64,000 bases of DNA from Heterodera schachtii. Its lineage: Eukaryota > Nematoda > Chromadorea > Rhabditida > Heteroderidae. Of the stretch, positions 13,086 to 25,600 are shown piece after piece; position 1 is the stretch's first letter, and each line of letters opens with the position of its first letter. The stretch covers positions 951,343 to 1,015,342 of the forward strand of contig SIJG01000011.1 of assembly GCA_023374025.1 (NCBI GenBank). Direction: 5' to 3'. Position numbers and translations under genes: made by a program. A model generated the notes under the pieces. The model saw only the letters and a program-made list of their open reading frames with translations, was not told the origin of the DNA and ran no database searches.

Positions 13086-13471
13086 CAAGGGCGTAGGCAG
13101 GGGGGGGGCTGAGGGGGCTAAAGCCCCCCCGAAACCCAAAAAAGTAAAAAATTTTCAGTAAATTTTTTGAAATTTAAGCAATTTACTTAACAAATTTGCA
13201 TTAAAATACTCAAAAAATTTTCCAGGCGGCGCCTATCGGCACTGCCGGACCCCCCATTTTACCATATTTTTGAAAAAAGGAGACCAAAATTGCAAAAATA
13301 GTATTTTTTGGCGAAAAATTTTGTAAAATACACCCCATAATTCGGGATTTCAAAAAACGAAAAGTACACCCCTAAAAATCGACTGAAAAACTAAAAATAC
13401 ACCCCTAAAAATCGAGTTTTTGACTTCAGCCCCCCCCCCCCCCCGAAGCCAAGGGTCTGGCTACGCCCTTG
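13086..13471. mobile_element. hAT-like non-autonomous element (386 bp)
   Basis: It starts CAAGGGCGTAGGCAG and ends CTGGCTACGCCCTTG, inverted ends that agree over about the first 14 bases, with a YARNG-type tip. Both sides are flanked by the perfect 8-bp duplication CCGGCGGA (13078-13085 and 13472-13479), which is characteristic of hAT transposition. Inside are G and C homopolymers, several AAAATACACCCC words and a nested GGCGG-core copy at 13225-13246. No transposase reading frame is present, so it must have been moved in trans. Confidence 0.85.
13225..13246 (+). repeat. GGCGG-core repeat copy nested in the hAT-like element
   Basis: The core GGCGGCGCCTATCGGCACTG is followed by CCGGACCCC. It is preceded by the family's AT-rich left part with TTAACAAATTTG near 13187 and CAAAAAATTTTCC just before the core. 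Confidence 0.75.
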
Positions 13472-13599
13472 CCGGCGGAGTCGATAGATACCGCCGAAAA
13501 AATTATTGCAATATATTGCAATTTGTTAATAGATTTGGTCCAAAAAATGACCATTTTTCGATTTTAGCATTTTGTGGATTTCGCTTATAATTTTTAAAA

Positions 13600-13770
13600 T
13601 TTTTTGTAAAACTGGTGGTGTAGGTCTTGGAGGGGGTATCAACAAGAAAAACCGAAAATATTATTTTTCCTTAAAAATTTCGGGCTTTTTTTGGGGGGGG
13701 GGGTAAGTAGCTACAGCTACCCCCCCCCCCCTGGAACCGTCCTTGGATCACTGGTATGGCGCAATTCCCG
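13600..13770. repeat. Dispersed repeat, copy 1
   Basis: It shares a series of blocks in the same order with 17140-17345: CTTGGAGGGGGTATCAACAA, then CTTAAAAATTTCGGG, a G/C-rich fold, ACCGTCCTTGGATCACTGGT and GGCGCAATTCC. The matching blocks in the other copy are CCTGGAGGGGGTACCAACAA, CTTAAAAATTTCGGG, ACCGTCTCC and TCACTGGTATAGAGCGAC. It is a mobile or dispersed repeat of unknown class. Confidence 0.6.
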
Positions 13771-16655
13771 GTCTCGCGGCCCGCCTTTTGTCGCTTTTGT
13801 CCCAGTCTTACGGCACCGTTCTCGACCATTTCGGGGTTCATCATTTTTTATTTTCTTTCTGTGTTGATATGAATGATTTTGAATTTGTGGCTTTTAATTT
13901 GAAATCGTGTCAACAATTTCCAACAATTTCAGGACATTTTCCACTTTTTCAATTATGCTGATCAGAAAATAAACACCGACCATTTGCTGCTGATCAGTCC
14001 GCGCTTCAGCTTCACCACCGACACACTTTTCCTTACCGTAGTAGTCACTTTCTAGGCATAGACTCACCGGCTACTGTAGCGTCAAAAGACGACAACAAAA
14101 CAACAATTTTATCAGCTCCCGGCGATCATTGAAGCCGCTAGGAGCAAAGATCGTTTTCTCGGCATTCTTCGTTCTTCGTCCGTTCTTCGGGCAAAGATCG
14201 TACGTTGGAAAGTGAAATATATGATCAAAGCCTGATCAAAATATTACCAATATTGCTCTGATATTTAACTAAATGCATACGGTTAGATTAATAATTTTGT
14301 TTTTGGTTTGTGATACGACTGATCGATTTGATGAATTCTGAGTAACTGATCGGGAACACAATAAGCAAAATATAACTAAGCTAATACATAATTTCGTCCA
14401 TTGATTTCTGGATTTGATTTAACTTAAGCTCCAATTACTCAACTCTTTCCATTGGCCAAATATTTAATTTTGATGGTTCGAAAGTGTTCTTGCCGGCTTA
14501 GTGTCATCAATGTCAGTCACCTTGGTCCATTTATATTTTCTTTACGGTTCTTTCTCTTGATTAATGCTCGAGAATATCGCTTTCGGGAGTCTCGATTGAC
14601 TTTCTGGCATTTTTCTGTATCGGTTAAGGCTTCTTTCAACATGACTGTGCCAGCATAGCAGCAGCAGTGCCATGCGCCGTCTGTGCCGAAGACACTGACA
14701 GAAGAGCCTTTGCTGGTCGGTCTCCGCTCCGCTACGAACTTTGGAGGACCACCAGCAGTACGTAAATTTGAAAATCCAAGGTGATTTTGATTTTGACTCA
14801 AATTAAAAGCGTGAAGAATGTAGTATTGGCAATCAGGCAACAGATTAGCATTAAAATCGTTTTTTGGGGGCTCAAAAAGAGGTGATCGGTGCCATAAAGT
14901 GCCCACTGGTAATGCCATTGGGAGAAAGCCGCAGTTCAATGTCTCTAAATACACCAACACTGGTCTTGTCTATATTAAGCAAATTTCGTATACATATTAA
15001 TTCAGAGGCCATATTTGTCCTTATCTCTGTGATTTGTCCTTATTTCTGCCTATCTGTCCTTTTTTTCTATCTCTTCGATTCTGATATTAAAACGAGAAAA
15101 TATATTTATTTTTGCTACAAATTGGCTATTTAGTGATTTCCAAATAACATAAATTTTAAAAATTTCATTCCGCGGCGCCTGTCGGCTCAGCCGGACCCAA
15201 AAACCACAAATTTAATGACCCATAATGATATTTAAAATGCATAAAATTCTCGCTGTTGATTCTGTTGCTAAAAAAGTTACCTATGTATGTGCCACAATGT
15301 TATGGCTAAACAAACAGACATTTATTTTTGCATTTAAATCCTTTTCTCTCTTTCTCTCCCTCTCTCTCTATTTCACCTTTTGCACACAAACCGACGCGGG
15401 TCGGCGCGTCATTTGAGCGCCACCACGCCAACGCCGCCCACGTTTTGGGCGCCATAAAAGGAATTAATTATTTATCTATACATTTTTTAAAAAAGTATGG
15501 AAAAACTATGTGTGTGTGCTTTCAATCCTATTTTACAAAATTTTTATATAATGTTTTAACGTATTTTTGTGTTGGACGGGAGACCGGGAATCTCCCGGAC
15601 TGGCAATAATCGTCCGATAAACTCCGACTTTTCAGGACAACATCTAAGCCTCCAATAGAAAATTTATTTTCGTTTTTAATTGCAATTTCCAATCCCTGCT
15701 TCAAAATCCCGGTGAGTCTTACAATCAGTCATGGTTTTTGAAAATCTCGGTTCAGCGTAACACCCCTGAACCACTGCTTCAGCTTGGCTAATAATTAAAT
15801 TTGAAATCGTAAAGTTAGTCTTTTTTTAGCATTACTACTCCCAATCATCTGCTGATAAAGCAAATAAAAATTATGGGAAAACCCCAAAAATAGAAACGTC
15901 ACTTCGTTCGTATCGATGTTTCAATGTTTACGACAATAAAACCATCAATGATCAACATCAGAATAATAAATTTCATTTAAATTTTTATCCTTCACTTTCG
16001 GATTTTTTTTCTGATTATTATTAATTAATTATTAATTGAATTGAATTTTCTTTTGGATTTCGTTCGGTGAATATTTGAAAAAATTTTAAATTTTATTTCT
16101 TTTTGGCGTAATGCCATTTCAAAATAAAAAGAAGACGCCGCTTCCTTTTTTGTCTCGCTCCACAAACACGGCATAGCCAATAGCAATGGGAATGTGGTGG
16201 ATTTGCTTTTATTTTATGTGTGTTTTATGTGCCTTTTTTTTGTTTGTCGAGCCTTTTCCGTTTGCCCTATTGGTTTTCTTCCGTTGCATGAGAATGGCAC
16301 TGGAGGAAAGAAATGGCAGCACAAATTTTGAGTGACAGCATCATCAAGTTTTGTGGATGATGCCAGCATTTCTAAGCAGACGAAAAGCTAAAATTTCCGA
16401 ATGAATTATTTTTTCTAAAAATATTTTTATTTTCACAAAAAACCCGAATAATTCTAAACGTTAAATTTAGTGCGCCAAAATTAAAAATTTATATCATTCA
16501 CATGTTGAGCCCACTTTCACCTCCCCCCCCCTTTTTCGCGAAATTTGTCCAAAAATTTATCAGTTTTCCGTGTGATTTATTTGTCACACTTTCTCCCCTT
16601 TTAGGGCGAATTTATCGCTTATCTCATTGATTGATTGGATTTGGTGTTGGTGTAT
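13771..16655. other. Region upstream of the RhoGAP gene
   Basis: No confident gene. It includes a GGCGG-core copy at 15172-15192, TGATCA sites between 13960 and 14350 and an exon-like minus-strand stretch at about 14522-14700 ending at a good GTGACT donor. The latter is reported as a finding, not as a gene. Promoter and 5' UTR sequence for the gene starting at 16698 should lie here, but no specific element can be named. Confidence 0.4.
15172..15192 (+). repeat. GGCGG-core repeat copy
   Basis: GCGGCGCCTGTCGGCTCAGC is followed by CGGACCC. It has the family core with several changes and is preceded by AAAAATTTCATTCC. Confidence 0.5.
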
Positions 16656-16697
16656 ATGAACTGTTTAGAGGTCAGACCACCCTTTTTCTGTTTATGC

Positions 16698-19600
16698 ATG
16701 GCATCCGCCGACCAAAAAAACACTTCCTCCGCCACCGCTTCGTCCGCCGCTTTTGCCAGCGACCCCCCAAAAATGGGGGCGGAAACAATAGCAAAGCCAA
16801 CGGCACCACCGCAAAAAATGAACACGCATTTTTTGAACAGCAGTACCACGCCACAGCAAACGCACCACCGCAACAACAGCAAACAGCCGCCGCAACAGCA
16901 ACAACAACCGCAGACGGCGCGCCGCAACTCCGCTGCTCGACGGCACACGACACCGGACATGGCGGCTTCGGCCGCGTACGGAATGGGTAAGCGAAGTAAG
17001 CGCACCGCAAAATGGACCCCCGGGAGAGGGGGCACTCCCTCCCGGGGGGACAGACGACGTTTATTGTTAGAGGGTCCCTCCGCCGTAAAATTTCCGTCGA
17101 TTTCTAACAGATTTTCCTCTAAAATTGGTAATTTTTGATAGATCCTGGAGGGGGTACCAACAAGGAAAGTCGAAAATTTACAACAAAATATCTTTTCTCT
17201 TAAAAATTTCGGGTGAGGAGCGGTCTTGGAGGTGGGTATATACCTCGCTTACCCCCTCCCCTCCCCCCTGGGACCGTCTCCATCCAAGCCCCACCACAAT
17301 CATCAATCCTGGACACGTCACTGGTATAGAGCGACACGAAAAATGATATTTGAAATATTTATGGAATTGAAAATTGGATGGGACTGAATTGGACGCGGCG
17401 AATCCCAGACAGAGACATCCAAAATCAAATTTATTTATCATTTTTATAATTTTTTTACATTTTAATTTGTCTAATTTTTACGCGTTTTTCAGTGTTGTGT
17501 GGCAGTGATGAGATGGAGCAGCGGTACAGAGGGCGCATTGAGAAGTTTGTGGCCCCAACAAACGACGTAAAAATGCCATTTCTTTTCGCAGAGTCAAATT
17601 TGGCGTTCCCGTCAACGAGGCCTTTTGTCCGGACATTCCGGCGACACTTTTGGTTTGTATTACCAAATAATAACACAGACACGCTTACAATTAGTTGGAA
17701 TTTTGCTGTTGAACAAATATCCTTTTAAGTTGGCTTTGAGATATATCCCAAACTCCCCCAATTCCTCATAATTCAGTTGAATTTTAATGACAGATTTTTT
17801 CAATAATTTTGATGGGCACTGACTATGATAAATGCCAACAAATCATTTTCAGTGTTTACAATTCTCCCCCATAAAATGGAATACATTTTTGCCATCCATC
17901 CGTTCACCAAATCATGTCATTTGCCAATTGTTTATTCCAATCTCAACAAAATAATGAATATTTGTCATAAGATGATTGATTGGTTGGCCTGACAAATTGA
18001 AGATGCCTTTCCATTTTCAGGTGCTTTTGCTCAAAGTGAACAAAGAGGGCCCGTTGAAGAAGGACATTTGGCGAGCGCCGGGCAACCAGGCGCAAGTGCG
18101 CAAACTGTCCCATATTATGGTAAGTAGTGGCAGCATTGGTTAGCTTTATGGACCTCCATTTAAAAAAGCAAAATTCTTTTGTGATTTTGGCATTTTCTGG
18201 TGGAAGGGCTATCGGTAGAAAGTGCCATTTCAGAAATTACATTGTGTAAAGTTGGCACACACATTTGTAGAGGTGGAATTCGATCTAGGTATAGAGGAAA
18301 GAAGCGATAAATCTGTTAGCGAGTCGGGATTTTCGAACTAACTCAAAAACTTCTCGCAGTCAATGATAAAATGTGAAAAATAATTCAAAAATAGATTATT
18401 TTTTCCGCTCCTAACCTACGATTTAATTTGGCAAGCCCTAATGATTATTAAGGGAGCTATTTTTGAGAAATCATTGGATTTTAAAATTACTGAGCGCTTA
18501 AACCCTTTCTTACTTCAAAAATTAGCGTCGCTAAACACAAAAATGGTAAAAAAAAATCTCCCATTTTGCAGCAACATGGCCGCCTCGTCAACATTTCAAA
18601 CATCAGCGTGTACACAGCGGCTTCAGTGATCAAGGTTTGGTTGAGGGCTGCTTTCTTCATTTATTCCAAATTCCATGTTTTTTTCATTTAGCGTTTTCTT
18701 GCCAAATTGCCTGGCGGCATTTTCGGCGTGGAAAATGAACGGCAACTGTTCGAGGTGGCCGAGCAGCACAGCCGCGCCGTTGGGACACATGACGACCAGC
18801 AAATCACTGACCTTTTCTGCAGGTTATTAGTGGATTATAAATAATATTTTTTTGTGACCTGAAATGAGAAATTAAACACTTGAAATAACAAATTTAAAAA
18901 TTTATCCAGTAAATTCGGTCTTCGTGTCTAAACTTGACCTGGCTTTTCACATTTAACCTGAATCTATATTTCTTTACAAAAACCTAATTGTAAGTTGCTG
19001 AGAAAATGGCTGGATCCAGGAAAAACCCAGGTCAAAGCTTCCTTTGATGCGCTTGCGATAGACGGACCCGAAATCACCATAAATTATAAATAGGGGTAAT
19101 TATTGGAAAATTAGTGACTGAAATTTAAAAAAAATCCGAGGGCACCATTGGCACCATCTGTAATAAATTTTCTTAAAAATTTTCGCAAATTTTTCTTAAA
19201 TTAATTGGCCTTTTTGGATAAGACGACAAACAATTACAATCATGATTTTACTATGTCATTCCTAAAATCCTAATTGTGAGTAATACATTTCATTTCAATT
19301 CTTAGAATTGTCACCGCTTTGCCCGTCCCTTCCCAACATTTGTTGGCCCTTTTGTTCGGCACTTTTCGCGTCATCACCGACTCGGCACAAACATTCGGCA
19401 CTCGAATGACGCCGGACGCCATCGGCATTTCGGTTGCGCCTTCGCTGTTCCACACGTGCATTCATGACGGACAACGGGTAAAACTTGTGGAAATAAATAA
19501 ATTAATTTCAACCCATGAGTTTCTGAAAATTCAAATAATTTTCGATAAAAGTAAATTTTGGTTAAAAATGGTCGATTGAGTCCTTCATTTTTGATTTTCT

Positions 19601-22600
19601 GGAACCTTTAACTCATTATATTTTTCGGGGTCTGCCCCAAACTTGTTATCAATAATCTTTTCACTGTGTTTCACAAGCTATAAATTAGTCGTCTGAAAAT
19701 CATGGATTTTAACGGAATTTTTGGCGAATTGTCTCATCGACAAAAAATTGAGCCTAAATTTTCCTTTAAGTTTTAAAAACTTTTCTCTTTTTTTGTTGTG
19801 CCATGGGCTGCAATTCCATCTGCAAAAAAAAGCTCAATCCCTTCTTCCCTCGACGCAAATTTTTCAAAAAAAAATGTTTTTGTTTTATTGCTTTTTTTAT
19901 GTTCCAGGCCAAGCTTGAGGACATAATGCGCTTCAAATTGGCCTCCCAAGTGATCTCCAAAATCATCCAATCGTTCGGTGCTGTGCGACTGTTTCCCTTC
20001 GAATGTTACGAATTCTATGCCCGGATCACCGGCAAAACGTTGCGGAGGGACGAAAACCATTGGCACATTTCCTTCCATTTGCCGTCGAGTGAGTTTTATT
20101 TTTTAAATTTTGCATTACGAAATGGTACAAATGTGTAATGGTAGCCCATGGTTTAAGCCTCGGGATTCTCTTGAAATGACATCACCCATTTATTTAGGTT
20201 AAATGCCAATAAATTTAAAAAAAAAAAATCGTGGTTTTCCATTTTGTCCATTCCAATGTGCCTCCTTTTTTGTTTATTTGTTTTGCTGTGTGCTTTTTTT
20301 ACGTTTTGTTTGCTTTGCCCATGGCTTTGTGTTTACCCCCCAATTAAATTCAAATGGTCCGTCCCATGTGTTTTTTTAATTACCTAATTAATATCCAAAA
20401 CGTTTTTTTATTTTTGTTTTTTGTTGTCCGTCGGTTTGGGTGTCCACCTCTCTTTTGCCTTGCCTTTTAATTTTACCCTCCGTTTGCGTTTTGCTTCTTT
20501 TTTTTATTTGTGCCGCCTTTTCAGACACCAAATCGTCCGTCTCCTCGCCATTTATCGCCGCCGCTGCTTCCGTTGCTGCTGCCACCGCTTCCTCCTCCAC
20601 GCCCCTCATCACCAACAACAACAATAATAACAACGGGACGCCGGCCGCAGCGGTGGTCCGCGTGGCGAGCAAACGCAGCGCGGCCAGCCGTCGCAGTTTG
20701 GAGGCGGCAATCGCCGCGAGTGAACTGATCGCTGCCGCCGCGGCAGCCGCCTTGTGCGATTCGACCATTTGTGGCGGAAACGGTGGTGGACCATCATCAG
20801 CAACGGTTGGTGGCGCTGGGCTGGCTGCAATTGCCAAAGCGGAAGAGGAGGGCGGCGACACGGTGGACGACGTGGTGGAGGAGTACGAGGCGGAGCAGTG
20901 CAACAAGCGGCCCACCTACGAGCGTGCCATCTCCGCCGGGGTTTCCACTTCGACGCTTGGGCCCGCCTCGCTGCCGCTGTTTTCCGGCTTTGCGCTGAAC
21001 GGCGTCAACAACCGGTCGCGACCGCCGCCCGCCACCAGCGAACAGCTCCGCCGCATCGAGGCCTACTGTCTGGCGGCCAACCTCGACGTGAAGGAGCAGA
21101 CGCGTCTGATCAACAAGCAGCGCCCGTCGACTGTGGCCACTGTTTCGTCGACGTCATCGACGGCCATCTGATCAAAAAAGCAAAAATTATTAGCGGCGAT
21201 CAGCGACGGAAAGCCATGTGTTGTTGTGTCCCCCCTTGTTCAATCGTCACCACTTTTTCCCTCCGTTTTGTGTTGTGCATTTATTGATTGCTCTGATTTA
21301 CCTATTTTATTTATTGTGCGTGCGCTGACATTTCACCTATAATTATGTTATAATACCCTTACACATCGAGCGAACAAAAGCCACCATCAAACAACACCCA
21401 ACCAACTAATGCTGCATTTTATTTTCTATTTGTGCTGCCTTTCCCAGACTATTTTTTTGTGTTCTACCTTCTTTTTTTGTCTTTGGTTTTATCAAGCAAT
21501 AAAAGACACGAATTCCGTGATACAAATGTGAGGGGTTTGAATTCGGCATAAGTTAATCACCGCTTCGGATTTCGGTAATCCTTCGGAATTGGTGTCCCGA
21601 CAGAAAAGAAAATAAAAATTTTCTTACAACATCACTTATAGTAGGGTAAAAAAAATTCGCTGATCACGAATCCGAACTCGGATTTTGCAAAATCATTGAT
21701 TTTGTCAATGATTTTTCATCATAAGAAAAGTAAATTTTTATCTCTTTCTCCAGTTGGGCCACCAATTCCGAAGGATTACCCGGATTTCCACTGCTTTGTT
21801 TTTTTAAATATTTATTTGCCGAAGAGTCGAAATTTAAAAAATATATAGAATTAAAAAGCTCGGATGGTAATGGACCATTTTGAGGCTGGTCCATGAGGAG
21901 CTGAAATTGGTGTGAATTGTTACTTATTCGGAAAAACTAATCTTATTTGAGCCACCTCTGCGCATTGGCTTATCGGACAGAAATCTGAGGCATTGCTTTT
22001 CTAAGTTTAGGGGGAATCTTGGTCTCTCACTTCCCCTAATATCTGCTAATTTACTACCGTCGATTCGCCACTTTGAACCGTAGACCACCATGTTTATAGC
22101 TTTTTTATTTGTTATCCAAATCCAACAATCTTGGTATCATTCGAAAGCTCTTAACATGCTCTATTAGTCTTACAAAAAGCGAAACGATTTTAAAGCCTGG
22201 AAAAATTTTTATGAAGAAAAAACTTCAAAATTTCGAGTTTTTCGGAATTTTCATATATAACTTTTTTGGTATTTGTCTAATCTCGAAGCAATTTAGAAAA
22301 AGTTTCTAAATACATTAGATTTCGAATCATATCAACAATGTTGAATTTGGATGACAAAGAAAAAAGTTGTAGAAAGTTAGTGGAAAAACATGCTGGCGCC
22401 CAACCGTGCGCGCCCAAACGTGAGCGCCCAACCGTGGGCGCCCAACTGACGTAGACCGTCCCCCGAGGGTCAAACATTTTGCCAATCTCTCATTGTATGT
22501 ATATGTTCCACAGGAACACTGAGCCAACCGTCTATTCGCTTTGAGCGGCCGGCATCGCCCGGCGGGCACGAACCCCAGTCCGAACTTGAGCAGCAACAAC

Positions 22601-25600
22601 AGTTTCCGACCACCTCCAAGCAGCAGCAGCCGTACGACGAGGCTGGCTCACGGGCGGAGCACAGTCAAAATGCCGTCCACGGCCATGACGACGCCACCGC
22701 GCCGCCGTCACTGTCGCTGGACGAGTTTTGCGAGGACGAGGACGTGTACGGCGAGTCGTTACCCGAACTGCCGCGGCATCCCCACATGCCGACGTCGTTG
22801 ACGCAGCTGCAGCAGCAGCACTACCACCCGCACTACCGTCGCCGGGAGCAGTCGCGGTCGCTGGAAGAGTCGAAAATCGAGTGGAAATACCGGGCGAGTG
22901 CCGGCGGCGCGCGACGGCGCCGCGAGGAGGGGCTGAGCACGAGCATGGGCGAGGTGCGCGCTGTGCCGAAATGGGCACAAACATTGATTTGATTGGTTTG
23001 GGTCGGGAACACCTGGCACAAATGTTACCAACCGACAGACCCATGGGGTGCAACACCAAAGGCGAGATCATATATGAAAAGGGGGGGGGGGGAGGGCGTC
23101 AGCGAGCAGTTTTGCGATGGGATCCGGCCATGTAAATCGACGATCCTTTTTTTGCTTTTAAAAACGCTTTTTTTGCGGCACATTATTTAAAAAAATGGGG
23201 AACAAAGGAGAGAGAGGGGGGGGGGGAGGGTCCGGAAGTGCGGACAGGCGCCGCCGAAGAAAATTTTGAAAATTTGAGTGCACTTTGTTAACGGATTTTG
23301 TCTCAAAAAAAGTAAACTTGTCTAAATTTAAAATTTTTATTCTTTTCGCTTTTCGCCGGATTATCAAAAATATCAAAAAAATTGGATTATTTTTTTTTGA
23401 TTTATTATAACTTACTAAAAATTCTTTTTAAAGTTATCAGTTTTTTGAAATATTTTTTTTTGTTTCGGAAATGACTCGCTGGGGGGTTTCGGATTAAAAT
23501 TGGCATATAATGATATAATCACACAAACAAAATATGCCACTCGTAGGTGATTGTGCACAGTGAGGAGGAGGAGGGGCCCGACTACTTCCTGCACTCCAGC
23601 GCCTATCTGCTGGAGAGCACGCGGTCGCTCACCTATTTGGAATGGGTCCACGAGCGGCAGACGCGGCGCATGAAGACGCGCTCCGAGTGGTTCCTGTCGC
23701 CGCCCTCCTCCGTGTCGCCGTGCTCGACCACCGCAGCGATGCCATGCGGCGGCGGAGGCGGCGGATGTCTCAAAAAGCAGCAGTGCTCCGGGACAGGAGC
23801 GGGAGGAGGACGAAAGGGGGTACGATTTTGCCATGCGACCGGCATTTTTGAACTATGGTAAATGGGATGGGACCGAAAATGTCCCATTGGGGACAAAATT
23901 TGACGGGGATGCGGCGGTAATTGGTCTGCGCCGCCCCCGCCCCGCCCGCCCTCCCCCTCGTCGTAAGAGGCCTGGTTTTCCCGGCGGCGCCTATAGGCAT
24001 CGTCGGCCCCCAAAATTCCCGTAAGATTTTTAATTTGACCCAATTATCAGTTTTTGGACAAAATCTATTCCTGCACCCCTTGTGCATGTTGGTCTGAAAC
24101 CGAGACAGATCGGATTGTAACTTAAATTCACAGTCCGACTTTATCCCCGATAATTTTTGTCTATTTTCGTTACATCCCTGCTTCCGATAAACCACGGAGG
24201 CCAAAATTGGCTCACATTTGTCCATTTGATTCGTTTTGCCTTCCCAGCAGGCCCATTACGGCGCGAGTGGTGGCACGGGCTGTGGCGGCGGTGGCTGCTG
24301 CTCGCGATCCGCGGAATTGCTGCTGCCGAGGATGCGGCAAGAAGACACATCCACTGGCCATGAACACCAAATCGGGCACCACCGTTGCCATTCTGGCGAG
24401 CAGCAGCCGCAGTGCCAATGCCATCATTGTTCTTCTCACCATCAGCAACGGCAACAACAACAAATGTTGCCAGGCCAAACCGTGCCCAAGGAGGACGAGC
24501 CGATGATGGTGGTCAGCAGTTCGGGCGAGGAGGAAATGTGCTGCTGTGGCTGTTGTTGCATGTCGGCCGATGCCGTGGGCTGTTGCAGCAGAGCCGGTCA
24601 GTTCGGCCCTATCAAGTTGGAAGCCATTAATTACATTTTCCATGCTATTTTATTCGTTCCATGACGTTTTGTGCGCCCCATTAAGATTTTATGAGTCCCA
24701 TAACGTTTTTGTATGACCCAAAAATATTTTATTAAAAATAAAATTTATTGAAAGAATGAATTTAAAACCAACTAATAGGAAAGGTGGGAAGATGGTTGGA
24801 ACAAATGAAACAAAAATGTGCAATAGCCAAATATAATTGAGGGAGATTGATTAAATCCCCCCCCCCTCCCCCTATGAGTGGGAGTTTGGCATTGGCATGT
24901 TCCAACGTGGAGCTGTCACATATACAAATAATATGCAAAAGCATTTTAATTTAATGACCTGATGGGACGCAAATATGGCAAGGACAGACTTACATAAATT
25001 CTCAGTGAGCGGCGGGTGGGAGGATATTGTGTTCAACCACTTCTCTGGTGATTAGTGTCGTTTTGCTTTGAGTCCCTCCCTTATTTTTCCTCTTATGACT
25101 CTCGGGGTCAAACTTCGGTCTCGAGAACCATGATCAATTTTAATTTTGATCAGGTTGTGCCGAACCATCAACAGACACTTCAATGAAATGCTCTCCACAA
25201 CGGCCTGGATCATGTAAGAGGATCACAGTCTCATCCTCTTGAATCCACAAATTTCCCATCCCGATCAACAGTGATCAGGATGGCTAATTTTTCCGAACTA
25301 ACCTCAGACCGAACATTTACAAATAAATCCATGGAAATACCTCAAAAATCTCGGAATTTTCCCCAGTCTCTCATTTCCATGCCTTTTTCTTTGGTTCGGC
25401 TTCAATCAGTTGCGCTTTTATTTTGGCACTTTGTTTTCAAGCGGTGCTTTCCTGTTGCACCACCAGCGGCTCCATGGGCTGTGCCGATGCGCAAATGAAG
25501 TCGCAGACGACCACGGAGGACTCGTCACTGGACGGCGACCACGACGGCGTTGAGGAGGGCGACGACGACGCATTTTTGGCGACCACGGCGGCACTGACGG

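Larger units (their letters stand above)
13036..13560. repeat. GGCGG-core repeat, minus orientation, split by a hAT-like insertion
   Basis: When the hAT-like element at 13086-13471 and one copy of its 8-bp duplication are removed, the flanks join into a typical member of the GGCGG-core family. GCGCATTTTTCAAAAAAATT leads to CCGGCGGAGTCGATAGATAC and CGCCG, followed by the AT-rich tail with TTTGTTAATAGATTTGG. The same order (GCGC-TTTTTCAAAAAA, core, TTTGTTAACAGATTT) occurs in the copies at 23.2 and 43.7 kb. Confidence 0.7.

Noticed and set aside
16694..16990. Alternative start ATG at 16694 in another frame
   Set aside because: That frame hits stops immediately after the splice to 17493 and cannot reach the GAP domain.
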